DNA of 64,000 bases from a bacterium (lineage in GTDB: Bacteria > Armatimonadota > Abditibacteriia > Abditibacteriales > Abditibacteriaceae). Below are positions 8,542 to 18,800 of the stretch, piece after piece (the stretch's first letter is position 1; each line of letters begins with the position of its first letter). Below the pieces are notes generated by a model. It made no database searches. It was not told the DNA's origin and was given only the letters and a program-made list of their open reading frames with translations. The DNA lies in contig SDZD01000020.1 in NCBI GenBank assembly GCA_004172935.1, positions 1 to 64,000 on the forward strand, read 5' to 3'. The translations under genes and the position numbers were made by a program.

Positions 8542-9675
8542 ATGAAACGACCCTACTACATCTTTTCGAGCGGGCGCCTCCAACGCCACCAGAACACGCT
8601 CTACCTGCGCCAGTACACCGATCCCAACGACGACCACTCGCCGCCCGAACTCGAAGACGCCGCCTTCCATTCCGGCTGTCTGCTCGAAGACCTCGACGAT
8701 CAACTCGCCGAGTTCGACTTCGACGAAGGCCCCTACCAGCCCCGTCCCACGCTCGCCAAACGCCCCATCGCCATCAACGACATCGAGGCCATCTACCTCT
8801 TCGGCGAAGCCGACCTCAACGCCCGCTGCTTCAACTTCCTGGGCCGCTCCCGCGTCCCCATCCACTTCTTCAACTACTACGGCTTCTACACCGGCAGCTA
8901 CTGGCCCCGCCAGGAAGTCGTCTCCGGCTTCCTCACCGTCAAGCAAGCCCTCCTCTACGCCCACGAGTCCAAGCGCACCGCTCTCGCCCGCAGCTTAGTC
9001 GATGGCGCCAGCTCCAACATTCTCAAAAACCTGAAATATTACAACTCACCCTCCAGAAGTAAGGACGTCCTGACATTTATCACCGACATCGAGCATCTGC
9101 GCGCCCAGCTGCCCGCCGCCCCCGACGTCGAAAACGTCATGGGCCTGGAGGGCGCCATCCGCGCCGCCTACTATAAAGCCTGGCCCAACATCTTCTCCCA
9201 GCCGTGGGCCGAGTTCCAAAAACGAGTCAAGCGCCCACCCGATAACCCCATCAACGCCCTCGTCTCCTTCGGCAACTCCCTCTGCTACACCCTGGTACTC
9301 TCTGAAATCTACCGCACCGCCCTCAACCCCACGCTCTCGGTCCTCCACCAACCCGGCGCCCGCCGCTTTAGCCTCGCCCTCGACATCGCCGAAATCTTCA
9401 AGCCCATCCTCGTCGACCGCCTCATCTGGAAACTGGTCAACAATGGCGAACTCGCCCCCCGCCATTTCGACGAAAGTCTCAACTTCTGCTACCTCAAAGA
9501 AAGCGGACGCAAAATCTTCGTCGAAGCCTGGGAAGAGCGTCTGCGAACCACAATCGACCACCGCAACCTCAAAAGGCGCGTCTCCTACCGTCATCTGGTG
9601 CGCCTGGAGTGCTACAAACTCCAGCGCCATCTGCTCGAAATCGAACCCTATGATCCCTTCAAAATCTGGTGGTAA
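8542..9675 (+). CDS. cas1: CRISPR-associated integrase Cas1
   Basis: The 377-residue Cas1 retains the family landmarks: RPYYIFSSGRLQRHQNTLYL at the start, AIYLFGEADLN, HFFNYYGFYTGSYWPR, catalytic glutamate in MGLEGAIRAAYY (about E203), catalytic histidine in LHQPGARRFSLALDIAE, then the acidic D/E. Cas1 and Cas2 integrate spacers at the leader end of the array. Typical Cas1 of this branch is about 330 residues; the excess maps to an acidic insert at about residues 25-70, between the first strands of the N-terminal beta domain. The start ATG 8542 has no obvious ribosome binding site. It is followed 12 bp later by cas2. Confidence 0.95.
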   Translation: MKRPYYIFSSGRLQRHQNTLYLRQYTDPNDDHSPPELEDAAFHSGCLLEDLDDQLAEFDFDEGPYQPRPTLAKRPIAINDIEAIYLFGEADLNARCFNFLGRSRVPIHFFNYYGFYTGSYWPRQEVVSGFLTVKQALLYAHESKRTALARSLVDGASSNILKNLKYYNSPSRSKDVLTFITDIEHLRAQLPAAPDVENVMGLEGAIRAAYYKAWPNIFSQPWAEFQKRVKRPPDNPINALVSFGNSLCYTLVLSEIYRTALNPTLSVLHQPGARRFSLALDIAEIFKPILVDRLIWKLVNNGELAPRHFDESLNFCYLKESGRKIFVEAWEERLRTTIDHRNLKRRVSYRHLVRLECYKLQRHLLEIEPYDPFKIWW

Positions 9676-9687
9676 AGGAGCCAAATT

Positions 9688-9951
9688 ATGTACGTAATCA
9701 TCGTCTACGACGTCGATGTCAAGCGCGTCAGTAAAGTCTGTAAATGCCTGCGCAAATGGCTGAACTGGGTACAAAACTCCGTCTTCGAAGGCGAAGTCAC
9801 CCCCGCCACCCTACGCCAGATCAAAGCCGAAGTCACTGCCCTCATCGACCCCAAGCACGACAGCGTGCTCTTCTACCAAATCCCCGCCTCGGCTAAATGG
9901 CAACGCGAGTCGATGGGGACGGAAAAATTGGGCACAAGTAACATCTTGTGA
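9688..9951 (+). CDS. cas2: CRISPR-associated protein Cas2
   Basis: The 87-residue protein starts MYVIIVYDVDVKRVSKVCK, the ferredoxin-like first strand with the YDV motif of Cas2, and contains LNWVQNSVFEGEV, also diagnostic. Cas2 forms the dimeric core of the Cas1-Cas2 integrase. AGGAG at 9677-9681 lies the right distance upstream of ATG 9688. Length is normal. The CRISPR leader begins directly after its stop. Confidence 0.95.
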   Translation: MYVIIVYDVDVKRVSKVCKCLRKWLNWVQNSVFEGEVTPATLRQIKAEVTALIDPKHDSVLFYQIPASAKWQRESMGTEKLGTSNIL

Positions 9952-10101
9952 GTGGCAGGGTCGGGTAAAATAGAGGGCGAGTCGTCGGGTGACGAGGTTT
10001 TTTTACTCCATCGTGACGCGACGAGTGTCAAGTCCAAGTCCCTTGATAATCTGGTGGGCTTTAAGTCCTAAAACTAGGCGGAATCGCGTCTGCAGGGGTG
10101 T
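9952..10101 (+). promoter_or_regulatory. CRISPR leader
   Basis: These 150 bp separate cas2 from the first repeat. The degenerate repeat sits at the other (distal) end of the array and the repeats end in ATTGAAAC on this strand, so this side is the leader and transcription should run left to right. A GGGTAAAATAG stretch near 9963-9973 and a run of seven T at about 10000-10006 are possible promoter elements; I cannot fix the start site. Confidence 0.7.
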
Positions 10102-12499
10102 CCTTTAATCGAACCTTCGGGGATTGAAACATCAACAGTTCATTGATGAGAATCACAAGAGCATCCACCTTTAATCGAACCTTCGGGGATTGAAACATGG
10201 TGTTAGATGGCCTCGATATTGGCGAAGCGATACCCTTTAATCGAACCTTCGGGGATTGAAACAAACGGGTTAATGTCCCTCTCCCTCTGCCACAATCCAC
10301 CTTTAATCGAACCTTCGGGGATTGAAACCATGAACATGCACCCTCAAATGATGTTCACACCCTGCCTTTAATCGAACCTTCGGGGATTGAAACATATCAA
10401 AGCCGATTTCGTCGCGCTCATCAAAGAAACCTTTAATCGAACCTTCGGGGATTGAAACTCGTTAACTTCGTTCCCCAAGGGCCAACGTTGGCACCCCTTT
10501 AATCGAACCTTCGGGGATTGAAACGCCGATAGCCTGATGTGCTTCCCCCAAACGGCGCCCAACCTTTAATCGAACCTTCGGGGATTGAAACTTGGTTTAG
10601 GCGGTCAATGGCCCGCGACTTCGACACCCTTTAATCGAACCTTCGGGGATTGAAACTGAATTCGGCAGTGAGGACGTTTGGCCCCACTTTCACGTCCTTT
10701 AATCGAACCTTCGGGGATTGAAACAAAGGAACTTCGCTGAGATAAGGCGCCGTAAAGGTGCCTTTAATCGAACCTTCGGGGATTGAAACGTGCGGCAGCG
10801 AGATTTACCGTTGTGGCGGTCTTACTTCCTTTAATCGAACCTTCGGGGATTGAAACTTGCACCAGCGCGATTGACTGCCGCCTGATAATTGACCTTTAAT
10901 CGAACCTTCGGGGATTGAAACATGGGCAGTCACCCAGCACGCAAGAGCAAGCTCTCATCCTTTAATCGAACCTTCGGGGATTGAAACATTTCCTTGCGAA
11001 TGACGAACGTAACAGAACACAAGCCTTTAATCGAACCTTCGGGGATTGAAACGTTTATCTCACGAAAGCGGTTATTATCTCACAGTTACCTTTAATCGAA
11101 CCTTCGGGGATTGAAACGAGCGCTATTTCGTAGGCTCAGATTCAAGCGGGCATGCCTTTAATCGAACCTTCGGGGATTGAAACGTGGGAACATAAGCGCG
11201 CGCTGATCGCGTTGAACGTCCTTTAATCGAACCTTCGGGGATTGAAACAAGGGTCGAGTAATAGACCATCGGCCATTAGCCAACCACCTTTAATCGAACC
11301 TTCGGGGATTGAAACTTGGAATATGGAGTGTTTAATAAAAACGGTTCGTGCCTTTAATCGAACCTTCGGGGATTGAAACATATTTCAATTTAGAGGGCTT
11401 AATACCGCCTTTGCGCCTTTAATCGAACCTTCGGGGATTGAAACACAAACGAGTTTCTAGCCCTGCATCTGCCAAAAAGTCCCTTTAATCGAACCTTCGG
11501 GGATTGAAACTGAAATCCCCGCACGAATCACACGACTCGATTCCCGCCTTTAATCGAACCTTCGGGGATTGAAACGCGAGATGTGCCCCTGCTGTGGGCG
11601 AGTCGTGTCGCGCCTTTAATCGAACCTTCGGGGATTGAAACAAACTCAAGTCATATCTTCGAATTGCGCCTTTCGCGGGCCTTTAATCGAACCTTCGGGG
11701 ATTGAAACTCACTTCAAGCCAGGTGCGAAGACACTGAGCGATATGCCTTTAATCGAACCTTCGGGGATTGAAACCACTGATTCTTTGTCGATTTACGCGC
11801 GCCGCCGCTTTACCTTTAATCGAACCTTCGGGGATTGAAACCAACGCCAACAAGTTGCTCGGCTCCCTCATCGAAAACCTTTAATCGAACCTTCGGGGAT
11901 TGAAACACAAGCACTGAGAGAACGAGGCAAACGAAGATTTTGACCTTTAATCGAACCTTCGGGGATTGAAACATTTTCTCCGCTCAGCAAGGCGTGAAGG
12001 TCAAAGGCGCCTTTAATCGAACCTTCGGGGATTGAAACTCTGGCTGCACCCCGAATGGAGCCAGCGTGACAACCCCTTTAATCGAACCTTCGGGGATTGA
12101 AACATGTCGAGAAACAGCTGACCTGTCCGCACATGACATCCTTTAATCGAACCTTCGGGGATTGAAACATATTTCTCACTGCCAGCAATGGCGACAACTA
12201 CTCGCCCCCTTTAATCGAACCTTCGGGGATTGAAACTTTACCTCGCTGACGACCTCATCGAGCAACTGGGTGCCTTTAATCGAACCTTCGGGGATTGAAA
12301 CATGTGCCTGTTATTCCTTTCACGACTGCGGCAGTAGCCTTTAATCGAACCTTCGGGGATTGAAACATGATTCAGGCGCTCGGCAAAGACTTACCTGATG
12401 GTACCTTTAATCGAACCTTCGGGGATTGAAACGATACACAAACGCCTCCCTCAGCGGCGTGGAAAACCGACCTTTAATTGAACCTTCGGGGATTGAAAC
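10102..12499 (+). CRISPR. CRISPR array, 37 repeats and 36 spacers
   Basis: The 29-bp repeat begins CCTTTAATCG and ends GGGGATTGAAAC. I located 37 copies, the first at 10102-10130 and the last at 12471-12499, with a period of 64-68 bp, giving spacers of 35-39 bp (mostly 36-37). All copies look identical except the last, which has AATTG in place of AATCG, the usual leader-distal decay. In RNA the repeat can form CC-UUCG-GG plus AAUC/GAUU pairs with a GAA bulge, a small Cas6-type hairpin. Spacers look unrelated to each other and I saw no match to the rest of the window by eye. Confidence 0.98.
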
Positions 12500-12520
12500 C
12501 AGCGTCGGATGCCGGGGATT

Positions 12521-12745
12521 GAAGCAGTCGGAGTCCTACGATTTATTCAGGGGGCCGGCGTGCCTTTTGTAGAATGACCCTGAGAGTTATTGTATGGGGC
12601 AAGGTTAAGGCCGGAGGGCCGCAGCCGTAGCGAAAGCGAGTCTGAAAAGGGCGTCAAGTTGCATACAGTACACCCGAAACCGAGTGATCTACTCATGGAC
12701 AGGCTGCAGGCGTTGTCAAAGGCAGTGAAGGGCCGAACCGCGACC
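12521..12745 (+). rRNA. Isolated 23S rRNA fragment (domain I/II), not a complete gene
   Basis: The stretch matches bacterial 23S rRNA from memory over about 225 nt, corresponding to roughly E. coli positions 530-745. Ordered landmarks are AAGCAGTCGGAG (12522), GGCGTGCCTTTTGTAGAATGA (about 12557), GGCAAGGTTAAGG (about 12598), GCCGTAGCGAAAGCGAGTCTG (about 12624), GGGCGTCAAGTTGCA, CACCCGAAACCGAGTGATCT (12671-12690), CATGGACAGGCTG and GGGCCGAACCG (12730-12740). Similarity stops after that. No 5' domain, remaining domains, 16S or 5S are nearby, so this is a fragment. It lies 21 bp after the last CRISPR repeat. Confidence 0.85.
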
Positions 12746-12755
12746 AAAACGCCAA

Positions 12756-12788
12756 AGGCTCCAACTCAAGCATTGGAGTCTTTGTTTT
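12756..12788. terminator. Bidirectional intrinsic terminator
   Basis: Arms AGGCTCCAA (12756-12764) and TTGGAGTCT (12773-12781) pair over 9 bp with one G-U around an 8-nt loop. On the plus strand TCTTTGTTTT follows; on the minus strand the stem is followed by TTGGCGTTTT. It lies just after the stop of the large minus-strand gene and just after the rRNA fragment, so it could end transcription from both sides. Confidence 0.7.
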
Positions 12789-12803
12789 AGATTGGCCGAT
12801 GCT

Positions 12804-15800
12804 TCAGGAAGAGCCTGCGGACGCTGAAGTTGGAGCTTCCTTGGCCGGTGCAGCGAGCGTGATGTCGCCGCTCTTGGTGAAGCCCGCACTGAGACAGCCC
12901 AAATCTTCGACCCGCATCCATAGCGACTTGGTGCCAATGAATGCCGGTTTGAAGGTGACGCGCCAGCGCAGAGTCAGAACACCGTATTTGTCGCGTGTTA
13001 CATCGCCTGTAGCAAGGGTTACTTTGACTTGGTTATTTTCCAGAGTACCGCCCAGAGACACAGGAGTAGAGGTTGACCCACCATCATCTTTGGTGAGGGT
13101 GAAGCGGTTTTCGAGGGCATCGAACCAAAGCGTTGCCCCGCCGCGAGCGTTGGCGACCGTTGGGAAGTTGCCAATCAACAAAGCCGTTGCATCGAGATGG
13201 GCGGTGCCATTGGTATCGCGCACTTTCTGTTCAAATACGACCGTTGAACTCGCCGGGAACGTCCCCCTGTTCGGTGTCAAGCCGAGCAGGAGCGGAGCAG
13301 CGTTGGGTGTAACGGTGACGGTGGTGATGGCTGGAGCCGAGTTCAACTTGCCATCGCGAGCGATGATTGCAACTGTATCAGTGCCGCCGAATCCAACTTT
13401 CGACTGATAACGCAACAGCCACTTGTCCGCGACTTTGACGACCTGCGCGGTGCCGTTGGCGGGCTTTGTGCCCAGAGCAAAGGTCAGTACATCGCCCTCC
13501 GCGTCGGTGCCGGACAAGACCAACTCGCCGATGGTTCCGCTGATGACGCTCAGGCGGCCCGACTGCGCGATGGGAGCATCGTTGACCGGGGCGATTTGCA
13601 GCGTGACCTGAGCCGTGGCGGTGGCTTTGCCGCTGTCCTGAATTGTATAGGTGAAGCTGGTAGTGCCATTCCAATTCAGCCTGGGGGTGAACAAGATGGT
13701 TTGCTTGACAACATCGAGTTTCAAGGTGCCGGGGAAGCCCGATGGCTGTGTGACTTTGACGATCTTGATTACATCGACTTCGCCTGCTGCTTCACCATTG
13801 GAGTCGTTCTTGAGCAGCGTTGCGGCTGGAATGGCAAGCGGTACATCTTCCACACCTTTGACGACATCGGCGACAGCGACAGGAATGCCATTGGTCGCTC
13901 CAATGTTTAAGGTGAACACCGCTATTGCACTGGCGCGGCTGCCATCGGTAACGCGCGCCTGGAAGCTGTCGCTGCCATTCCAATTCGCTTTGGGCGTGTA
14001 GGTAAAGGAACCGTTGGTTTGCAACTGCAAGCTGCCAGAGCGCGGCGCTTTGACGAGTGAGTAGGTGAGTGTTTCCTTGTCGGCGTCCTGACCGACGATG
14101 GTGCCCGACAGTTTCAGGCTTTCGCGTCCCGCGAATGTTTTTGCGGCCATAGTCGGGATGCTATTGGCGATGGTGACAGTTGCAGTCGCAACGGAGCCAG
14201 CGAGGTTACCGTCGTTGGGGGTGACAAGTACAGAGATTTTGTCGCCTTTATCGCCGTTGCCCACTTTGGACAGGTTGAGCGTGGAAGCCTTTTCGCTCGC
14301 GAGGATGGTATCGCCTTTCTTCCACTGGTAGCTGTAAGTGAGGGTGTCGCCATCGGTATCGCTGCCCGTCACCGTCGCTTGTAGCAGCGCATTGGTTGTT
14401 GGAGTGCTGGGAGATAGCGTCACTTTGGCGGAAGGGGCCTCGTTCACATCGGTAACGCTGATTGTGAAGCTCGCCTCTATTGTATGACCGTCCCCATCGC
14501 GGCTTTGTACGCGGATGAGATAGGTGGATTTGCTTTCAAAATCGAAGATGCGATTGGTGAGCAGGCTGTTGCCGTGAATGGTGAAGGAACTGTTGTCGCT
14601 ATCGCCTTCCCCGGCCACCAATGCATAGATATAGGCTGTGCCGCCATCACTATCCGTAGTCGCGAAGGTGCCAACTGGTGTTCCCTTTGTTATGTTCTCC
14701 GCGACGTTGGCCGAACTCAGAGTCAGGCCGGAAGGGGCGCTGCCTCCGATAGTTACTGCGGCTGATTCTTTAGAGGCAGTGCCGCCATGCCCATCATCAA
14801 TGGTGACTACCACAGAGATTTTGTCGTTCTGGTCGCCATTGCCCGCTTTCGAAAGAGCTAAGGTCGATGCGGTTTCTCCTTCAAGCAATTCACCGTTTTT
14901 CTTCCACTGATAAGTCGATGTTGGCGTGTCGCCGTCTGCATCTGTAACTTCTCCTATCGAAAACGAAAGCGTGTCGTTGGTCGTAGGCGAGCTTGGGGCG
15001 ATAGCCACATTAGACAGCAAGGGAGCGCTATTTCCAACCGTTGCAGGAGCGGAACTTTGAGCCACGCTATGGTAACTATCCGTCACTGTCACAATGGCGA
15101 TGATGGTATCGCCCCTATCTCCGTTGCCCGCCTTCGAAAGATCGAGTTTCGATGTCTTTTCGCCACTGAGTGCCTCACCATTCTTAGTCCACTGGTAGGA
15201 GTAGGAAAGAGTCTCGCCGTCGGGATCGGTGGCTTGTACCTGGGCTATCAATGTGTCGTTTGTTTTGGGCGAGGCGTTATCAAGCGTCACACTTTCCATG
15301 CTAGGAGCATCGTTTTGTACTTCGAACGCGCCGATATCCATCCGCCCGTCGCGTACACGCGAAAATCCTTGTCCACGCTGATCGAACTGATTGACATTTG
15401 CCTGAATTGCTGGGTCGCCAGCATTGAGCGCGGGGCTTCCGGGGAGCAATGCGACCGTTCGAGTCGGGCCGCCATTATCGCTTAAGGCGCCCAACTGGGG
15501 ATTGATGCTGTTCTGGTCGCTGGATTGGTTGAGATAGGCCGAAGCATCATCGCTGCTCAGATTGTAACCCTTCGATGTTACGATCCCAGAACTCACTTGC
15601 CCAAAATTGCTGGGGACGTTGACCAAGTTCTCGCTACCAGAGGCAGCGCTCAGGAGAGTGTTGCTGATTGAAAGTAGCCCTGCGTTGAAGATGCTACCGC
15701 CTTTGCCGATTGGTGCCGAATTGCCGACAATTGTGCAATTGGTGACCGTTGTGACTACTCCCGGCGTTAGGTTAATGAAGATGCCGCCACCACTGGTAGA

Positions 15801-18800
15801 GGTGTTGCCGGCAATAGTACAGTTGGAGATAGTCGCGAGGTTAGCTGTGCTAATTCCACTTCCAGCGTTATTGCTCACGGTGCTATTTGTCATGGTGAGC
15901 GTCGCGCTATTGGAGACGCCACCACCATTATTGTTGTCGAGGGTACATTGGTCCGCAGTGGCCTCTCCTGAGTTATAGAATGCAGAACCAATATTGTTGC
16001 TCAGAATCGATTTTTTCAGCGTGATTTTGTTGGCATTGAATATGGCGCTGCCAAAGTTGGATGTGTTGCCGCTGAAGCTGGAGTCTGTGACTGTTAGCGT
16101 GCCATAGTTAGCCAGTCCTGCCCCGTTGTTCCCGCTATTGCTATTGGCTGTGATACGAGTGCAGGTCATCGTACCACCGTTCTGATTATAGAGGCCACCA
16201 CCCAGAATACAGGTGTTGTTGTTAAAGTTGCAATCGACGATAGTTGCTGTACCGCTGCTGAACAATCCTCCACCCGAAACTGGGGAGGTGTTGCCCACAT
16301 TGCCGCTGAAACTGCAACGTGTCAGCGAAACTGTGCCTTCATTATGAAGGCCAGCTCCCAGGCTACCGTTTCCATTGTTGAGGGCTATATCGCTAAGCGT
16401 CAAATTTGCCCTCTCGTTAACGGTTAAGATGCGGCTTTTCTTATCGCCATCCAGCGTGAGTCCCTCGGCGGGGGTAACGAGGTTAAGAGTGCCCGTAATT
16501 GCGGGCAATTGTGTCCCGTTCAAAGTGATGGTTTGTCCACCGATTTCAGCATTGAAATCTATCGTCTGACTGCCCGACAACGTATTGGCATAACTAATTG
16601 CCTCGCGCAAGCTGGTTTGCCCATCAATGTTGGTAGAGGTATCGCTTGTCGTTGTGACGCGAAGGGCAGGCTTTTCAGTCACGAGAACACTCGTCGTTTG
16701 GGTAAAGGATGAAATCTCATCTGTGGCCGAAACGCTTTGCGTCCCCATTGTATTGAGCGTGATTGTAAAGGTATGAACGCCCGCGTCGCTTGCCGTGAAG
16801 GTGTAATCGGGAGGCAATGCGCTGTTCGCGTCCGTGCTTGTGAAATGGACTGTCCCTCTGTACTCTTCGGCAGGATATCCATTCGCATCGACTGCGCGCA
16901 CTATCAGGTTCAGGGCTGTTCCGACGGTTACAGGATTGGGAGTCGCAGTTAATTTCAAACCTGCTGCTGAACTCGCCCCTGCTTCAAAGGCCCCGATGTC
17001 ACTGCCATTGCCACCCGCTGGATTGCTGATAGAGACAAAGTCGATTGGGCGAACTATTCCTCGTTGGTCGTTTCCTGTCGAGCTGCCCGCATCGAGAGCT
17101 GGACTATCCGATAGGAGTGCGTGGGTTTGGGTTGTTCCCCCATTAGATGCCAGAGGCGCGAGTTGGGGATTGAGCGGAGATGCCGCTCTTCCTACCTTAT
17201 CTCCTGTTGCTGTGAAACCGGTGGCTGCCCCCACATTGCCAATGAGGTTATAGCCGTTGGACGCGAATGTGCCCACGACGTCGGGAGTGAATTGAGGGTT
17301 TTGGTTGCCCGCGACAATTGTGTTGCTGATTGTTAGCGTGCCAAGGGCGCTCACTCTATAAATTCCGCTAACGTTACCCTGCCCATTGACACCATTATTG
17401 GTGATGGTACAGCTACTGATTGTACTATCTCCGCTTGTCTGTACCCCACAGCTACCATTACCCGAAATCGTCGAATTGATTATCTGCAGAGTCGCAAAAA
17501 TACTGGATATACCAACATTACCATTGCCTGATATGGTGCTATTCTGGATAAGGAGAGAACTCGCATTATCAATGCATCCCCAACCCCCGGAATTTGCATT
17601 CCCTGAGATGATACTCTGCTGTACTACGCCTGTGCCCTGATTGTATAAGACCGAACCTTGAGTAGCTGTGTTGTTAGAGAGGGTGCTACTCTGCAGAGTG
17701 AGGTTGGCTCCGTAACTATTATTGATCGCTGCCCCCATAGACGAACCATTAGCGGAAAATGTGCAGCCTTGAACTACCAGAGTCCCACCATTAAAAATGG
17801 CTCCTCCATTCAACTTGGCCGCATTATCACGCAGTGAGCAATTGGCAATTGTAAGCGCGCCCAGGTTATAAATTCCGCCGCCGTAGGTTTGAGTGTCTGG
17901 CCCGTTCTCAAGGACTGTGCCCCTAAAAGGGCTCGATCCGTTGGAAAGGGTGAGTCCACTAAGAGAAGCCGACACGCCACTTTTTATAAGGAACAAGCGG
18001 TAGTTGCCTCCGGTGTTTCGACGCACCGTGAGCAAATCGGCCCCCGGCCCCTGAATAGAAACCCGCTCCGACAGGATAAAGGAGTTGAGACTGTATACAC
18101 CCCCATCTCTGACTTCGCTCAAATTGATGGTGCCACGCACATTATCGGCGAATGTGATGGTATCAGTTGTCGCTGGGTTGCCATTGGTATTCGTGGCGGA
18201 TATGGCCTCGCGCAACGTGCAATCGCTAACCGAGCAAGAGCCGTCATCATGATCATCGGTTGTGGTCACGATGAAATTCGTGTTTGTTGGCGAAGGAATG
18301 AACTCAAAGGCCCCGATATCAGGAGCCGTTCCGTGAGGCCGGGTATAGCCGCGTTGGTCGATGGTAAGCGTGGTGCCTCCTGCGTCGATGGCAGGACTAT
18401 TGGCAGCTAAGGCATAGGTTGATGTTGGGCCACCAGCATCAACTGAGGAAACGAGTTTAGGGTCTTGTCCCAGAATGTTATGAGTTCCTGGTAGCGTGCC
18501 GGAGTAGGTGCCCGATAGCAGGTTGTAATCCCCCGAATTTACAACGCCATACACTTCCGGAGCGGTTTCCGACCCTGCGTTGCCCGATACAATGGTGTTG
18601 AATAGCGCGAGAGTGCCTGTGTTGAAAAGACCACCACCACGCTTTGCCTGGTTGGCGCTGATAGTACAACTATCGACCGTTAGGCTCCCATCGTTTTTGA
18701 TGGCTGCCCCATCTCCATTAAGGGCTTTATTGGCGGAGAAGGTGTTATTGCGGCTCGTCAGAGTTCCCGCATTGTAAATGGCTCCCCCGCCACTGCTTGC

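Noticed and set aside
8527-9774. Long minus-strand open frames under cas1
   Set aside because: They mirror the C-ending codons of cas1, are very acidic and Val/Gly-rich, and lack any family feature.
10131-12470. Self-targeting spacers or spacers matching the IS elements here
   Set aside because: No match seen by eye; without an alignment search this cannot be claimed.
12590-12790. Small open frame over the 23S fragment as a protein
   Set aside because: The nucleotide sequence is conserved rRNA; the frame is incidental.
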